The notes: generated by a model from the sequence alone, not told the origin. A DNA stretch of 64,000 bases from Myxococcales bacterium (GCA_022563535.1 JADFNE010000001.1:85964-149963); one strand, 5' to 3'. Shown: positions 7,543 to 17,107, counted from the stretch's first letter. A program made the numbers and translations.

Positions 7543-10395
7543 ATGGATCGCAGTGGAAATGCAAGGTTCGCGACCCTTCGCGACGCCCTGGAACGTCAAG
7601 TCGAGAATCGAAGATTGTGGCTGAGCGTCGCAGTGCTGTTGTGTCTCGCTCACTTTGCGCGCTTGTATGACCCCAATCAGGCGCTGCTAACCGACACCCG
7701 CTACTTCACCTTCTTCGGAATGGAAGTTGCGAAGGGTGCGGTTCCTCACCTCGATTTCTTTGACAACAAGACCCAGCTTGCGAGTCTGGTGGCGGGTGGG
7801 TTCGTGTGGTTCGGCGACGTTTTGGGCCGGGGGGCCGTCGAATCCATTCGCCTCGGCAACCTTGGCCTCGCCGCCTTTGGGGGTGTGCTGCTGTTCCTGC
7901 TTCACCGCATTTTTGCGGCGGGGCGCTCGATTCCTGGCCTGCTCGGACTGTTGCCGTACCTGGGCCTTACCTACATCGGAACCCTGGCGGCCACCGGGTC
8001 CATTCCCAAATTGATCATGGCAGTGAGTGCAACCGCGGCCGCCCTTGCGGTCGCGCGAGGCCGATGGTTTGTCGCCGGGCTGGTTTCGGCAATTGCACCA
8101 CTCGATTGGCAGATCGGATTATTCGCTTGCGTCGGAGTGGCGGCGGCCGCCGCGATTGATGCGAACCCACGGCGAGCGCTGATGCAAAGTGCGCTTGGGA
8201 TTGCAGCCGTGGCGGCGATCTTCATCGGCTACTTCGCGCTCAACGGTGCGCTCGAATTGATGCTCGCCCACACCGTGGGGGCATCGTTTGCGCGGGGTGC
8301 CGAGGCTGGAGGACCGTTCTTCAAATTCGCAGCAATTCAACGGGGGTTGCTGTGGCATTGCGCCGGCGAATTCTGGTTGATCGGTCTGGGCATGATCGGC
8401 ACAGTGATCCTTCCGTTCTGGTTTCGCAGCGAGCGCTTTCGCAGCATGCGCAAGCCGCTGCTGGTGGTCGCCGTCTTTCACTATGGCATTGTGGCCTTCA
8501 GCTGCATCGACTTCCAGGGGTCGGGAGACACCATGCTCTTGCTGCACAGTGTGGCGTTCTTTGCTGGAGTTACGCTCGTGTCGCTGTACCTGGGCCTTGA
8601 CGAATACCAGCAGCGACAGACCGGCATGACGAACCCATGGCTCGGTGCCATGGTGGTTGCGATCGTGCTCGTGTTGACGCGTCCAGTTTTTTCCGAGCCC
8701 GCCAAATTGTGGACGCCCGATTCGCCGGTCAGCGTCACGCTCCAGGATCAATTGACCATGGCGCGGAGGCTCGCTCCGATACTCAAAGATCGAAGTCTGC
8801 TGGTACTCGGTCCAGCCGAGATGTTGGTCTTGGGTGGTTTCTCGCACGAATCCATCTATGTCTTCTGGAACGACGCCACAAAATTCGAGTATGCGCGAAC
8901 GCATCCGGACAAGTCTTCGAATCTCCTCGCCGACCTGGTGGCAGAGTTGAAACCCGGCGTGATTCTCGCGAGCCGGTACCAGAGCCTGCCCCCCGACATT
9001 CCCTATCGAGGAGTCGATCTAGGCACGCCCGGTGGTTACGCGGTCAGGGTCTTTGTCCGCCTGGCGGCTTCCGATGAATCCCCAGGTGACGCCACGGGGA
9101 ATTTGTCTCCTTCTCTTGCGCCCACCCCCCGCGCCACACGCGTGGTACTCATCACACTCGATACCCTGAGACGCGACAGCTTCGAACCCAATGCTGAAAT
9201 CGGCGAAGCCGGGTCGAGTGCCATGCCCCTCACCCGGGACTGGGCGCACAATGGAGTCGTCTTCGACCGCCACTACGCGGCGAGTTCCACTACCCAACCC
9301 ACCCACGCGAGCCTGCTGACGGGGCTGCATCCCTGGCAGCACGGAGTCTCTCGCAATGGACAGGCCCTCGCCGCCGAGCACACCACCTTGGCAGAAGTCT
9401 TTTCCCAACACGGATTTCATACGGGAGCCGTCGTCTCGTCTTTTCCGCTGCACCGAAGCTTCGGGTTCGATCAAGGGTTCGATCGCTTCGACGATTCTTT
9501 TGAGATCCCGGTCACCATGGAATGGTCGGGACGTGCGGTACCCAATGGCGCCTTTTACTCACTCGGGAGCTCCATCACCGCAAAGGCATTGGCGATGCTG
9601 GACCAGCTCGAAGGGCCGCAGCAATTTTTCTGGTTTCACTACTTTGATCTTCACGAACCGTATGGCGATGCAGATGCAGAGGGCAGGGACGATGTCGTGA
9701 AGCTCGCAGAAATCTATGCGCGTCTCGAGAGCGGCGACCCCAATGTAGTCTCAATGGTGGAGCATGCAAAGCGGCGTTACGAAGACGACGCCCGAGTTCT
9801 CGACCGTGAACTCGATCAATTGATTCGCCGCTTGTATCGCGACGCCGAAACGGTCGACACCCATCTGCTGGTCGTTTCCGATCATGGCGAAAGCTTCGGA
9901 GAGTTGGGCTCCCTGGGACACGGAAAGCGCCTGAGCGACGAGTTGATCCATGTCCCGTGTTTCATGATTTCGCCCAGGCTCGATCCAGGACGCATCGACG
10001 TACCGGTCGGCTCGATCGATGTCCCTGTCACCCTGCTGTCTCTTGCGGGGTTCTCCGATGATTCGGGTCTGACGAGTTCCGGGCGAGACATGACCAGGGC
10101 TTTGCCGAGCACGCGCAGCGTCTTCGGCATGCGGAGGACATTCGCCGAGCCCTTCCATGAGTTGCGTCTCGACGGTCGGCGACACTTGCTTCTGGATCCC
10201 GTCTTCTTCGTTGCGAATTCTGGGGGAGTCACGATCGGAAACGCCGAACAGATCATCAGAGGGCCGGACCTGGAAGACTCGAACGTTCGCTCACTGTTCA
10301 AAGTGTTCGCGCAGGAACACGCCAACGCTGGTTCCGGTTCGGTATTGAGCGAGGAGTCGAGAGCGGCGCTAGAAGCACTGGGCTACGTGCAATAA
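7543..10395 (+). CDS. GT-C-like polytopic membrane domain fused to a C-terminal sulfatase-fold (alkaline phosphatase superfamily) domain
   Basis: 950 residues. Residues about 25-400 form about ten membrane segments with a GT39/ArnT-like first loop (VPHLDFFDNKTQLASL), as in lipid-linked-sugar glycosyltransferases. From about 530 a sulfatase fold begins: LITLDTLRRD (metal Asp540), TQPTHASLLTG (nucleophile position) and SDHGESFGE (Asp780, His781). Sulfatases carry Cys or Ser at the nucleophile site (CxPSR); here it is Thr584, as in phosphoethanolamine- and phosphoglycerol-transferase branches. A phospho-group or other headgroup transferase or hydrolase acting on a membrane glycolipid is a reasonable guess, not shown. 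GGGAG precedes the ATG. The protein ends LEALGYVQ, a tail shared with the next two genes. Confidence 0.85.
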   Translation: MDRSGNARFATLRDALERQVENRRLWLSVAVLLCLAHFARLYDPNQALLTDTRYFTFFGMEVAKGAVPHLDFFDNKTQLASLVAGGFVWFGDVLGRGAVESIRLGNLGLAAFGGVLLFLLHRIFAAGRSIPGLLGLLPYLGLTYIGTLAATGSIPKLIMAVSATAAALAVARGRWFVAGLVSAIAPLDWQIGLFACVGVAAAAAIDANPRRALMQSALGIAAVAAIFIGYFALNGALELMLAHTVGASFARGAEAGGPFFKFAAIQRGLLWHCAGEFWLIGLGMIGTVILPFWFRSERFRSMRKPLLVVAVFHYGIVAFSCIDFQGSGDTMLLLHSVAFFAGVTLVSLYLGLDEYQQRQTGMTNPWLGAMVVAIVLVLTRPVFSEPAKLWTPDSPVSVTLQDQLTMARRLAPILKDRSLLVLGPAEMLVLGGFSHESIYVFWNDATKFEYARTHPDKSSNLLADLVAELKPGVILASRYQSLPPDIPYRGVDLGTPGGYAVRVFVRLAASDESPGDATGNLSPSLAPTPRATRVVLITLDTLRRDSFEPNAEIGEAGSSAMPLTRDWAHNGVVFDRHYAASSTTQPTHASLLTGLHPWQHGVSRNGQALAAEHTTLAEVFSQHGFHTGAVVSSFPLHRSFGFDQGFDRFDDSFEIPVTMEWSGRAVPNGAFYSLGSSITAKALAMLDQLEGPQQFFWFHYFDLHEPYGDADAEGRDDVVKLAEIYARLESGDPNVVSMVEHAKRRYEDDARVLDRELDQLIRRLYRDAETVDTHLLVVSDHGESFGELGSLGHGKRLSDELIHVPCFMISPRLDPGRIDVPVGSIDVPVTLLSLAGFSDDSGLTSSGRDMTRALPSTRSVFGMRRTFAEPFHELRLDGRRHLLLDPVFFVANSGGVTIGNAEQIIRGPDLEDSNVRSLFKVFAQEHANAGSGSVLSEESRAALEALGYVQ

Positions 10396-10460
10396 CGAAT
10401 CGAGAACGTTCGAGTCAGGGTCTTGCGAGTAGACGTGGGAGTTGTCGTTCAGCCGTTGAC

Positions 10461-13400
10461 TCACTGCAGATAACCCAGGGCTTCGAGGGTGGCGCGCAAC
10501 TCGTCGTTGATCAGCTCCACGTTGGCGTGGCGTTGGGGATGGGCAGTTGACCACGCTTCCAACTGCTCGCGCAGTTCGAGGACCACGCTGCGGTTCTCCG
10601 TCGCTACGTTTCGGGTCTCAGCCGGGTCACTCGGCAAGTGGTAGAGCTCTTCGTGGCTACCGCGTAGCAAATACTTCCAGACACTTGTGCGCAGGCCGAT
10701 CAACTCTTCGGCAATCAAGAGGTCGCGAGTCGCGGTTCCCATCACGCTGTGGAGTCGTCGAACCCTGCGATTTTTCGCTCCGCTATTCGAGTACAGCGGA
10801 TGCTGGAGGAAAGCCGCGTCCCGCGCCGGGTCCCCTTTGTCAAAGAGTTTGCGGCCCAGGAATTCGGCTGGGACCGGCAGGTCGGCCAAGGCCAGCAGCG
10901 TAGGGGCCACGTCGAGGATTTCGACAACCTCGCTGCGGCGAACGCCGGCGGCAACGCGACCCTTGGCGCGAAAGATCAGCGGGATGCGCGCTGCCCCTTC
11001 GTATAGACAGTCGGAGTGCTCGAAGAAGATTCCCTTCTCGAAGCACTCCCCGTGGTCGGCCGTCAAGGCCATTGCCGTGCGTTCAGCCGAAGCCGAGGCA
11101 TCGAGAGCCTTCATCAGTCTTCCGATCCAATGATCCGTGTATTCAATCTCTCCCTGGTAGAGCGAGATGGCGCGTTCCACCGCCTCCTCGGGCAAATCTC
11201 CGCCGTGTTGCTCCGCAAGGGCCATCAAGTTTTCAATGCTGGCTTCTTGCAGTGTCCTGGCGATGGGTCCGTCCGCCACGGGTGCGAATTCGGCGGGTGG
11301 TGCGTACGGCGTATGGGGGTCAAAGAAATGGACCCAGATAAAAAATGGTTTATCTCGGGGCCGCTCGCCGAGCCAATTTACCGCCGCGCTGACCACATGT
11401 TCCGCAGATCGAGTTCTCGCGGTGCGTGGGAAATCAAAATGTTCAAAGCCGCGTTCCGCCCCGGAGTCGGGGCCGAGCAGCGTGACGCTAACAAAGGCCG
11501 CCGTGGCATAGCCGTGTTCGCGGAACACTTCGGCCAGGGTACGAAAGCTCTGTTCCAGCGAAATCTTGTTGTTCACCACGCCGTGATCCCGCGGATAGAG
11601 CGAAGTGAAGAGCGAGTAGTGGGAGGGGCGGGTCATCTGCATTGGGCTGATCGCAGCCTCGAACAGGGTTCCCTGGCTGGCGAGCTTCGCAATGTTTGGA
11701 GTCGCCTTGGACTTTTCGCGATAAGGTCCAGTACGGTCGGCACGCAGGGTGTCGACGGTGATCAACACCACGTTGGTCGCGCTGGATTCGACGAGTGGAG
11801 TTGACTCTGAACACGCGCAAAGAGAACTCATGAGTCCAAGGACGAGGGCGGTGGTCAGTGCGGACTTGGTCTCCGCACGTCGGCGCATCCAGAAGACGTA
11901 GACGATCCCCAGGAGCGTGAGCACGCTCATGGCCGCGCCCACAAAGAAGGCCCGCGGGCGGTAGGCGAGTTCCACGGTCTCACGCGCGATGGGAAGATTG
12001 ATCCCGATCACGCCGTCGAATTCGGCAAGCGAGAGCGGTTCGCCTCCCACGACCTGCCAGCCCGGGTCATAGTTGATGTTCAGCTTCAGCAACCCGCCGC
12101 CGCCGTCGGTCGAAACCCGAACTCGATTGGGCGTCAAAGAGAGTCCAGTGATGGTTCCATTTCCGCTCGCAATCGCCGCTTCGCCCCAATAGCCGGGATC
12201 CTCCGCCGACAGCGCGGCAGAGGGAAAGGGAAGGGTCTTGAACGCCCAGCGCATGCCGCGGTTTTCGAGAACCGCCGGATAACTGCCACTCGGCCAATTG
12301 GGATGCACGTCGTAGAGCGCCGCTTTGCGATAACGCTCGATGAACGGCGAGTAACTGTAGTGCTGGCGGAAGTCTCCACGGGTTTCGAGTTCGAGGGGTG
12401 GAATCGAGAACGCCACCTTGAAGATCGCACCGTTCACAAAAATGAGATTGGCCGCGACGGCAATGCAGATGATCAGGGAGGCGATGCGCGCTCGAGTTGG
12501 ATTGGCCAGTTTTTCGCGCAGCACCCCGAGCCCCACCCCGGCAAGCAGTGCAATACAGAGCAGCGCGTAGACGTTGAATCGGCTCGGAACCCGCAGCATC
12601 GAGAGTCCCGGTAGCTGATGAAGGAAGTGCCAAAGATCGATCGGTGCCGCGGGCCCCAGGCTGACCCACAGTGCAAAGAAGCCGCTCAAAATCCACGATA
12701 CATGCTTGCGCGGTACTGCATAGATCGCGAGACCGACCAGCAGCAGAGGGACGATGCCGACGTAGCTGCCCACGTTCAGGACATAGGGCATCCACAGTTG
12801 GGGATCATGGGCCTGGGCTCGAGACAAGAACATCTGAAAGAACGAATCGAGGGCGCCGGGAGTAAAGGGCGCGCCGTAGAACGGGTCTTCGTTGGTCTCG
12901 CGTGGATATCGCCCGACCAGTTCGAAGACTGGAATCAGCTTGATTGCCGCGAGGCCCACCGCCACACCCCCAATGGAGACGAGCCCGACGAGCGGGCGCA
13001 AGCCTCGCATTTCGACGGACCGAGCGATTGCGTACACGGCGAGAAAAACTCCAAAGAAGGCAAACTGGTACGGCCCGCCGTCGAGCACGATCAGACTGTA
13101 GAAGATGCCTCCGCAACACGCGGCGCGCGCACTCGGCTGTTCGATAAAACGATCGATGGCGACCAGCACGAAGGGAACCCAGGCGATGGCGATCCATTCG
13201 AACTGACCGTGAGTGAGTCGCTGGGCGTAGACCGCAGCAAATGAGAACACGATTGCCGAGAGACAGGCTTCAATTTCTCCCAGTCCGCGGCTTCGGGCGA
13301 GCCTGAACATGCCGAGTTGCGCGATGGCCAGATAAATGAAGATGCAGAGCTTGATTCCGACCAGGGTTCCAAACAGGAGGATCGGCAAAAAACTCGGAGA

Positions 13401-13634
13401 CCAGACGTGATTGAGGGTGTTGCCCGCGAGGCTGATGCCACCGCCCAGATAGGGATTCCAGAGTGGGATCTGGCCGTAGTCTACGAGAGTCGTGCGCGCG
13501 ACTTCGAGCAGGGTTTGCTGGTAGTCCCAATCCCAGAAACCCCAGTTGTGAAAGTGCGCGATCACCCAGCGCAGGAAAACGGCGTCCAGCACCAGGAAGA
13601 TCAGCGAGAGTTTGAGGGCGCGTTGCCGTTCCAC
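10461..13634 (-). CDS. YfhO-like polytopic membrane domain fused to a C-terminal sulfatase-fold domain
   Basis: 1057 residues. The N-terminal 400 residues hold about ten hydrophobic segments, starting with an external loop HFHNWGFWDWDYQQ and PLWNPYLGGG, the loop style of YfhO/GT-C membrane proteins. A periplasmic-looking region and one more membrane segment (about 575-595) follow. The sulfatase fold runs from about 620: LITVDTLRAD (Asp628), MTRPSHYSLFTS (Thr668 at the nucleophile position) and TADHGECFEKG. It starts on GTG 13634 only two bases after the stop of the upstream sulfatase-fold gene, which implies translational coupling. It ends LEALGYLQ. The substrate is unknown; Thr in place of Cys/Ser makes true sulfatase chemistry unlikely. 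Confidence 0.85.
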   Translation of the reverse strand: MERQRALKLSLIFLVLDAVFLRWVIAHFHNWGFWDWDYQQTLLEVARTTLVDYGQIPLWNPYLGGGISLAGNTLNHVWSPSFLPILLFGTLVGIKLCIFIYLAIAQLGMFRLARSRGLGEIEACLSAIVFSFAAVYAQRLTHGQFEWIAIAWVPFVLVAIDRFIEQPSARAACCGGIFYSLIVLDGGPYQFAFFGVFLAVYAIARSVEMRGLRPLVGLVSIGGVAVGLAAIKLIPVFELVGRYPRETNEDPFYGAPFTPGALDSFFQMFLSRAQAHDPQLWMPYVLNVGSYVGIVPLLLVGLAIYAVPRKHVSWILSGFFALWVSLGPAAPIDLWHFLHQLPGLSMLRVPSRFNVYALLCIALLAGVGLGVLREKLANPTRARIASLIICIAVAANLIFVNGAIFKVAFSIPPLELETRGDFRQHYSYSPFIERYRKAALYDVHPNWPSGSYPAVLENRGMRWAFKTLPFPSAALSAEDPGYWGEAAIASGNGTITGLSLTPNRVRVSTDGGGGLLKLNINYDPGWQVVGGEPLSLAEFDGVIGINLPIARETVELAYRPRAFFVGAAMSVLTLLGIVYVFWMRRRAETKSALTTALVLGLMSSLCACSESTPLVESSATNVVLITVDTLRADRTGPYREKSKATPNIAKLASQGTLFEAAISPMQMTRPSHYSLFTSLYPRDHGVVNNKISLEQSFRTLAEVFREHGYATAAFVSVTLLGPDSGAERGFEHFDFPRTARTRSAEHVVSAAVNWLGERPRDKPFFIWVHFFDPHTPYAPPAEFAPVADGPIARTLQEASIENLMALAEQHGGDLPEEAVERAISLYQGEIEYTDHWIGRLMKALDASASAERTAMALTADHGECFEKGIFFEHSDCLYEGAARIPLIFRAKGRVAAGVRRSEVVEILDVAPTLLALADLPVPAEFLGRKLFDKGDPARDAAFLQHPLYSNSGAKNRRVRRLHSVMGTATRDLLIAEELIGLRTSVWKYLLRGSHEELYHLPSDPAETRNVATENRSVVLELREQLEAWSTAHPQRHANVELINDELRATLEALGYLQ

Positions 13635-13636
13635 GG

Positions 13637-15151
13637 TCAGGGGGTATCCCGAGTGGTGTCGGTTGATTTGGCTTTGGCGGAATTGGATTCGGGCGGCAGA
13701 TAGCCGAGGGCTTCGAGCGCGCGGCGCGATTCATCGTCGAGGAGAAGCTGGACTTCCTCGACCGCCGGGAGCGCCGGCAGTTCCAGCATGAATTCGCGGT
13801 AGCGATCGATCATCGCCTGCACGCGTTCGGTTTGTTGCTCGGCGAGATTGCGTAGCTCCCCAGGATCTTCCCGGAGGTCATAGAGCTCTGGGCCGGAACG
13901 CGGGATCACCAGCCGGTAGCGCCCGTCCGTCACGCCGAACCAGCGCAGGGGACTATCCGCCTTGTGGAGCGAATGGGGGAAGATCCTTTCATCGGGCAAG
14001 GAGCGGGAAATCAAGCTAATCCCGCGAGCCGCGACGGCAGGCAAGCCAAAGGCGTCGAGCACACTCGGCAAGAAGTCGAGGTGGCCCACCAGGCTTTGGG
14101 TCGACGGCTTCGGCATGTCCATCGGGTAGCGGATGACGAGGGGAACGCGCACTTCTTCGTCGTATAAATTTGCCTCGTGGGTGAACCAGTAATTGTGTTC
14201 GCCGAGAGACTCTCCGTGATCGGAGGTAAAGACGACAAGGCTGTCGTCAAAGACGTCGTGCGCTGCGAGCCAGTCGAGCAGCCTCCCCACTTCGTTGTCG
14301 AAAAAACGAATCTCTTCGTCGTAGCGATCACGATAGAAGCCAGGGCGGCGCTCGCCGTCGAGGATTTGATAGTGCGGGATCTGGCCGTACCCGTGCTGGG
14401 TCTGACCGAGTTGGGGCAACAAGCCGCCGGTCCCCTTGCTCTCGAAGATTCCGCGGTACCGATCGGGTGGGGTGTAGGGGCCGTGGGGATCCTGGTAGTG
14501 GACCCACAGAAAAAAGCGTTCCGGCGCTTGCTGGTTTTGTTCGAGCCAGGCGATCGCCGCGTCCGTGGTGGCATCGGCAGGTCGCTCGAAGTGCCCCTTG
14601 CGCAAACCCGCACTGCTGCCCATTTGATCGTCGTAGTGTCCAAAGCCCTGGGCAATGCCCACGTCGCCTAGCAGTTTGTCCGCGCGGCGCAGGGCCCAGT
14701 TCGAAACGATCGCGGCGCTCTTGATGTTGGCATTGCCGAGAATCTCGGCCAACGTGGTCACGCTTTGCGGCATCAGCGTGCGGTTGCCTCCGGCCACCCC
14801 CAGTTCATCAGGCATGCGACTGGTGAGCAGGCTGCTGAGCGCGGGGTTGGTATGGGGAGCCGTGGCGTAGGCCCGCTCGAATACGACGGAGTTCTGGGCG
14901 AATGCGTCGAGGTTCGGGCTGACGTCGCGATCGTATCCGTACATCCCGAGGTGATCTGCACGCAAGGTGTCGCAGCTGATCAGGATGACGGCGCGAACCG
15001 GTTCGTGAGTTGCTTCGGCGCAGGCCAGCGGTCCCAGCATCGCATTCGCGCAGAGGCCAACCGTCGCAACGCGCCTGGCGTCGAAACACGGCACGACGGA
15101 GTAGCAGATGCTCGCGAATCGAATTGCCGCTCTGATCAATTGGCTTTCCAT
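13637..15151 (-). CDS. Exported sulfatase-fold hydrolase (alkaline phosphatase superfamily)
   Basis: A 504-residue protein. The N-terminus looks like a secretion signal ending near LACAEA. Then comes the sulfatase core: ILISCDTLRAD (Asp61), HTNPALSSLLTS (Thr101 where sulfatases have Cys/Ser), a FLWVHYQDPHGPYTP metal/substrate loop, and TSDHGESLGEH. The C-terminus carries LEALGYLPPES, the same tail as the two membrane fusions, with a short polar extension. ATG 15151 is chosen because the open frame beyond it lies antisense to the spermidine-synthase-like gene. It is first in a coupled pair with the YfhO-like fusion, so the two probably act on the same envelope substrate. Confidence 0.85.
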   Translation of the reverse strand: MESQLIRAAIRFASICYSVVPCFDARRVATVGLCANAMLGPLACAEATHEPVRAVILISCDTLRADHLGMYGYDRDVSPNLDAFAQNSVVFERAYATAPHTNPALSSLLTSRMPDELGVAGGNRTLMPQSVTTLAEILGNANIKSAAIVSNWALRRADKLLGDVGIAQGFGHYDDQMGSSAGLRKGHFERPADATTDAAIAWLEQNQQAPERFFLWVHYQDPHGPYTPPDRYRGIFESKGTGGLLPQLGQTQHGYGQIPHYQILDGERRPGFYRDRYDEEIRFFDNEVGRLLDWLAAHDVFDDSLVVFTSDHGESLGEHNYWFTHEANLYDEEVRVPLVIRYPMDMPKPSTQSLVGHLDFLPSVLDAFGLPAVAARGISLISRSLPDERIFPHSLHKADSPLRWFGVTDGRYRLVIPRSGPELYDLREDPGELRNLAEQQTERVQAMIDRYREFMLELPALPAVEEVQLLLDDESRRALEALGYLPPESNSAKAKSTDTTRDTP

Positions 15152-15292
15152 TTCTAGACGAACCGACGGGGCGATGATAGCTCGGAGTTGGGTCGAGGAC
15201 TCGACCCCGTCCCGCTCCATTCCCCATTTGCCATACCCGAAACTCCAGGATCTGGCATGCTTGTGTAGTTTCCCAAACCGCGACTGGATGAG

Positions 15293-15973
15293 ATGGCCAA
15301 ACCCTGGAAGACCCTCGATCGCGAAGACACGCCCCACGGTGTCCTCGAATTGCGAAAGCGGGACGAACACGAGTTCTTGATTACGATCGCCGGGCGCGTG
15401 CTGATGAACAGTCACGCCAACCGCTCGGAATTGACCCTCGCAACGTGTGTATGTGAGAAACTCGAGGGTTGCGCCGCACCCAGACTCCTGCTCGGAGGGC
15501 TGGGTATGGGGTGCACACTGTTGGCGGCGGTCGAGGGACTTCCCGACCAAGCATCGATCGAGGTCAGTGAAATCACACCCATCGTGGCGCGTTGGTGCGC
15601 CGGTCCCCTCGCCGGAATCAATCACAGCGCGCTCGACGATCCGCGGGTGCGGCTCAAGATCGAGGATGTGTCTCGAACCATCGCCAAACGCGCCGACGAT
15701 CGGAACGAACCCCGGTTCGACGCCATCGTGCTCGATTTGTACGAGGGCCCTCACGCGAACACCAATGCCAAGCGCGATCCCTTCTATGGAGCCATCGCCC
15801 TCGACGCCACCCGGCGGGCTCTCGCCGTCGGCGGGCTTTTTGCAATCTGGTCCGAAGCGCCCGATGTGGCCTTCGAAAAACGGGTCAAGACGATCGGCTT
15901 CGAACTCGAGTTGATCCGTTCGGGAAAGGGTGGCCGCCGGCACACGGTATACCTGGCCCAGCGCAGTCGCTGA
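15293..15973 (+). CDS. Spermidine-synthase-like methyltransferase-fold protein
   Basis: 226 residues with the Rossmann fold of spermidine/spermine synthases. Residues about 30-50 form the MNSHANRSELTLA gate-like block, LLLGGLGMGCTLLA is the nucleotide-loop motif, ISVE-type acidic end EVSEITPIV binds the ribose, and DAIVLDLYEGP stands where polyamine synthases have the active-site D(T/S)xDP. That last motif is altered, so aminopropyl transfer is uncertain. Such short proteins are widespread and mostly uncharacterised. It diverges from the sulfatase-fold gene (141-bp gap) and converges on the lipoprotein gene. Confidence 0.75.
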   Translation: MAKPWKTLDREDTPHGVLELRKRDEHEFLITIAGRVLMNSHANRSELTLATCVCEKLEGCAAPRLLLGGLGMGCTLLAAVEGLPDQASIEVSEITPIVARWCAGPLAGINHSALDDPRVRLKIEDVSRTIAKRADDRNEPRFDAIVLDLYEGPHANTNAKRDPFYGAIALDATRRALAVGGLFAIWSEAPDVAFEKRVKTIGFELELIRSGKGGRRHTVYLAQRSR

Positions 15974-15997
15974 AACTCGGGAACGCCTGGCAGCTTG

Positions 15998-17107
15998 CTA
16001 GGGAACCGAAATTGGTGCGCGGATGACTCGGTCTCCGGCGAACGAGCCGATCACCAACTCGCCTCCGACATCGATGGCAACGGTTCCGCCACCCATCGGC
16101 GCACCGCGGTTCGCAAAGATCACATCGCCTTCCAGGCTGACCGGATCGAGGGCCCGGATTTCGAAGGCCATCGGGCAGGCACCCGCTGCGAGATTCATGC
16201 ACGGTTCATATTCCGAAAAACCGCCGACGTGGGAGGCGACCAGCAGGCGGCCGTCCTTTGCCCAGCTGAGATTGTCCGGAGACTCGACTTCGGCGCTCGC
16301 GAGGGTCTCGCCCGAAGCCCGCGAGATGCGTCGAACCTCGTTTCCCATGTAGAGATTGAGGTAGATCTCGCTGCCGTCCGCCGACACCTCGATGCCGTTG
16401 GGGAAGGGCCCTTCGGTGCCCGAAACGATTTCGAATCCGGTGCTCTGCTGCCATTCGTATACGACTCCGGTGTCGCCGCCCATCAGGGCGCGGATCGTTC
16501 CCCAGATCAAGCTGTGTCGTTCCATCATGTGAGTGGCGAGGAACCCGCCGTCGGGCAGATTGACGACGTCGTTGAAGTAGGCACCCCTGGGCGGAATCGC
16601 GCAGCCCCGCCAGATGACGAGGACGTTGACGCTTTCTGGAAGTACTTCGAAAAATTCGATTGATTCGCGATCTCCGTGGTTCACGACCAACAGCTGAAGT
16701 CGTCCGTCACCGCGCGGGGCCATGTCGATACCGTGGGGATTGAATGGACGCGGGGGGCCCGGGCAGGTGGGATCGCCCCAGCCCGTGGCGGGTTTTGCTT
16801 CCGCGTTGCTCGTGGCGAGGGGGGCAAGGGGATAGACGAGCTGAATCTGCTCATCTTCGAGATCCAGCACCACGAGGCTGCCTCTGACCTCGGGGTCGGT
16901 CATCGAACCAAACTGACTCACCACCAGCCTGTGACCATCTTCGAGCAAGCTCAGGTCTTCGGGGTTGTGAAACCCGCAAATCGGATGGATCCCGCGTTCG
17001 TCCCGACAGCTGAGAATCGGTTCAGCACCCTCCGAGCAACCACTGGAACCCAGGGCCGCGGAGAAAAGAACGACAAGAAGCAGAACCTGGGGCAAAGCTC
17101 GCGTCAT
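15998..17107 (-). CDS. Paraoxonase/arylesterase-like (SMP-30/PON) beta-propeller lipoprotein
   Basis: 369 residues with a lipoprotein signal: a hydrophobic run ending SAALGSSGC, with Cys24 as the likely lipidated residue. The rest shows the six-bladed propeller repeats of the PON/SMP-30 group: NPEDLSLLEDG, FNPHGIDMAP, VVNHGDRESIEFFEV, YFNDVVNLPDGGFLATH and PNGIEVSADGSEIYLN. The HG...N and N-D residues typical of the central calcium site are present. It is likely anchored in the envelope and may hydrolyse lactones or esters; the substrate is unknown. It is a standalone gene facing the SSB-tailed gene on the same strand. Confidence 0.8.
   Translation of the reverse strand: MTRALPQVLLLVVLFSAALGSSGCSEGAEPILSCRDERGIHPICGFHNPEDLSLLEDGHRLVVSQFGSMTDPEVRGSLVVLDLEDEQIQLVYPLAPLATSNAEAKPATGWGDPTCPGPPRPFNPHGIDMAPRGDGRLQLLVVNHGDRESIEFFEVLPESVNVLVIWRGCAIPPRGAYFNDVVNLPDGGFLATHMMERHSLIWGTIRALMGGDTGVVYEWQQSTGFEIVSGTEGPFPNGIEVSADGSEIYLNLYMGNEVRRISRASGETLASAEVESPDNLSWAKDGRLLVASHVGGFSEYEPCMNLAAGACPMAFEIRALDPVSLEGDVIFANRGAPMGGGTVAIDVGGELVIGSFAGDRVIRAPISVP

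Noticed and set aside
7543-15151. Calling the three sulfatase-fold proteins true sulfatases
   Set aside because: All have Thr in place of the Cys/Ser needed for formylglycine.
15152-15943. 264-residue N-terminal extension of the third sulfatase-fold protein
   Set aside because: It is antisense to the spermidine-synthase-like gene and has no domain; ATG 15151 gives a signal-like start.
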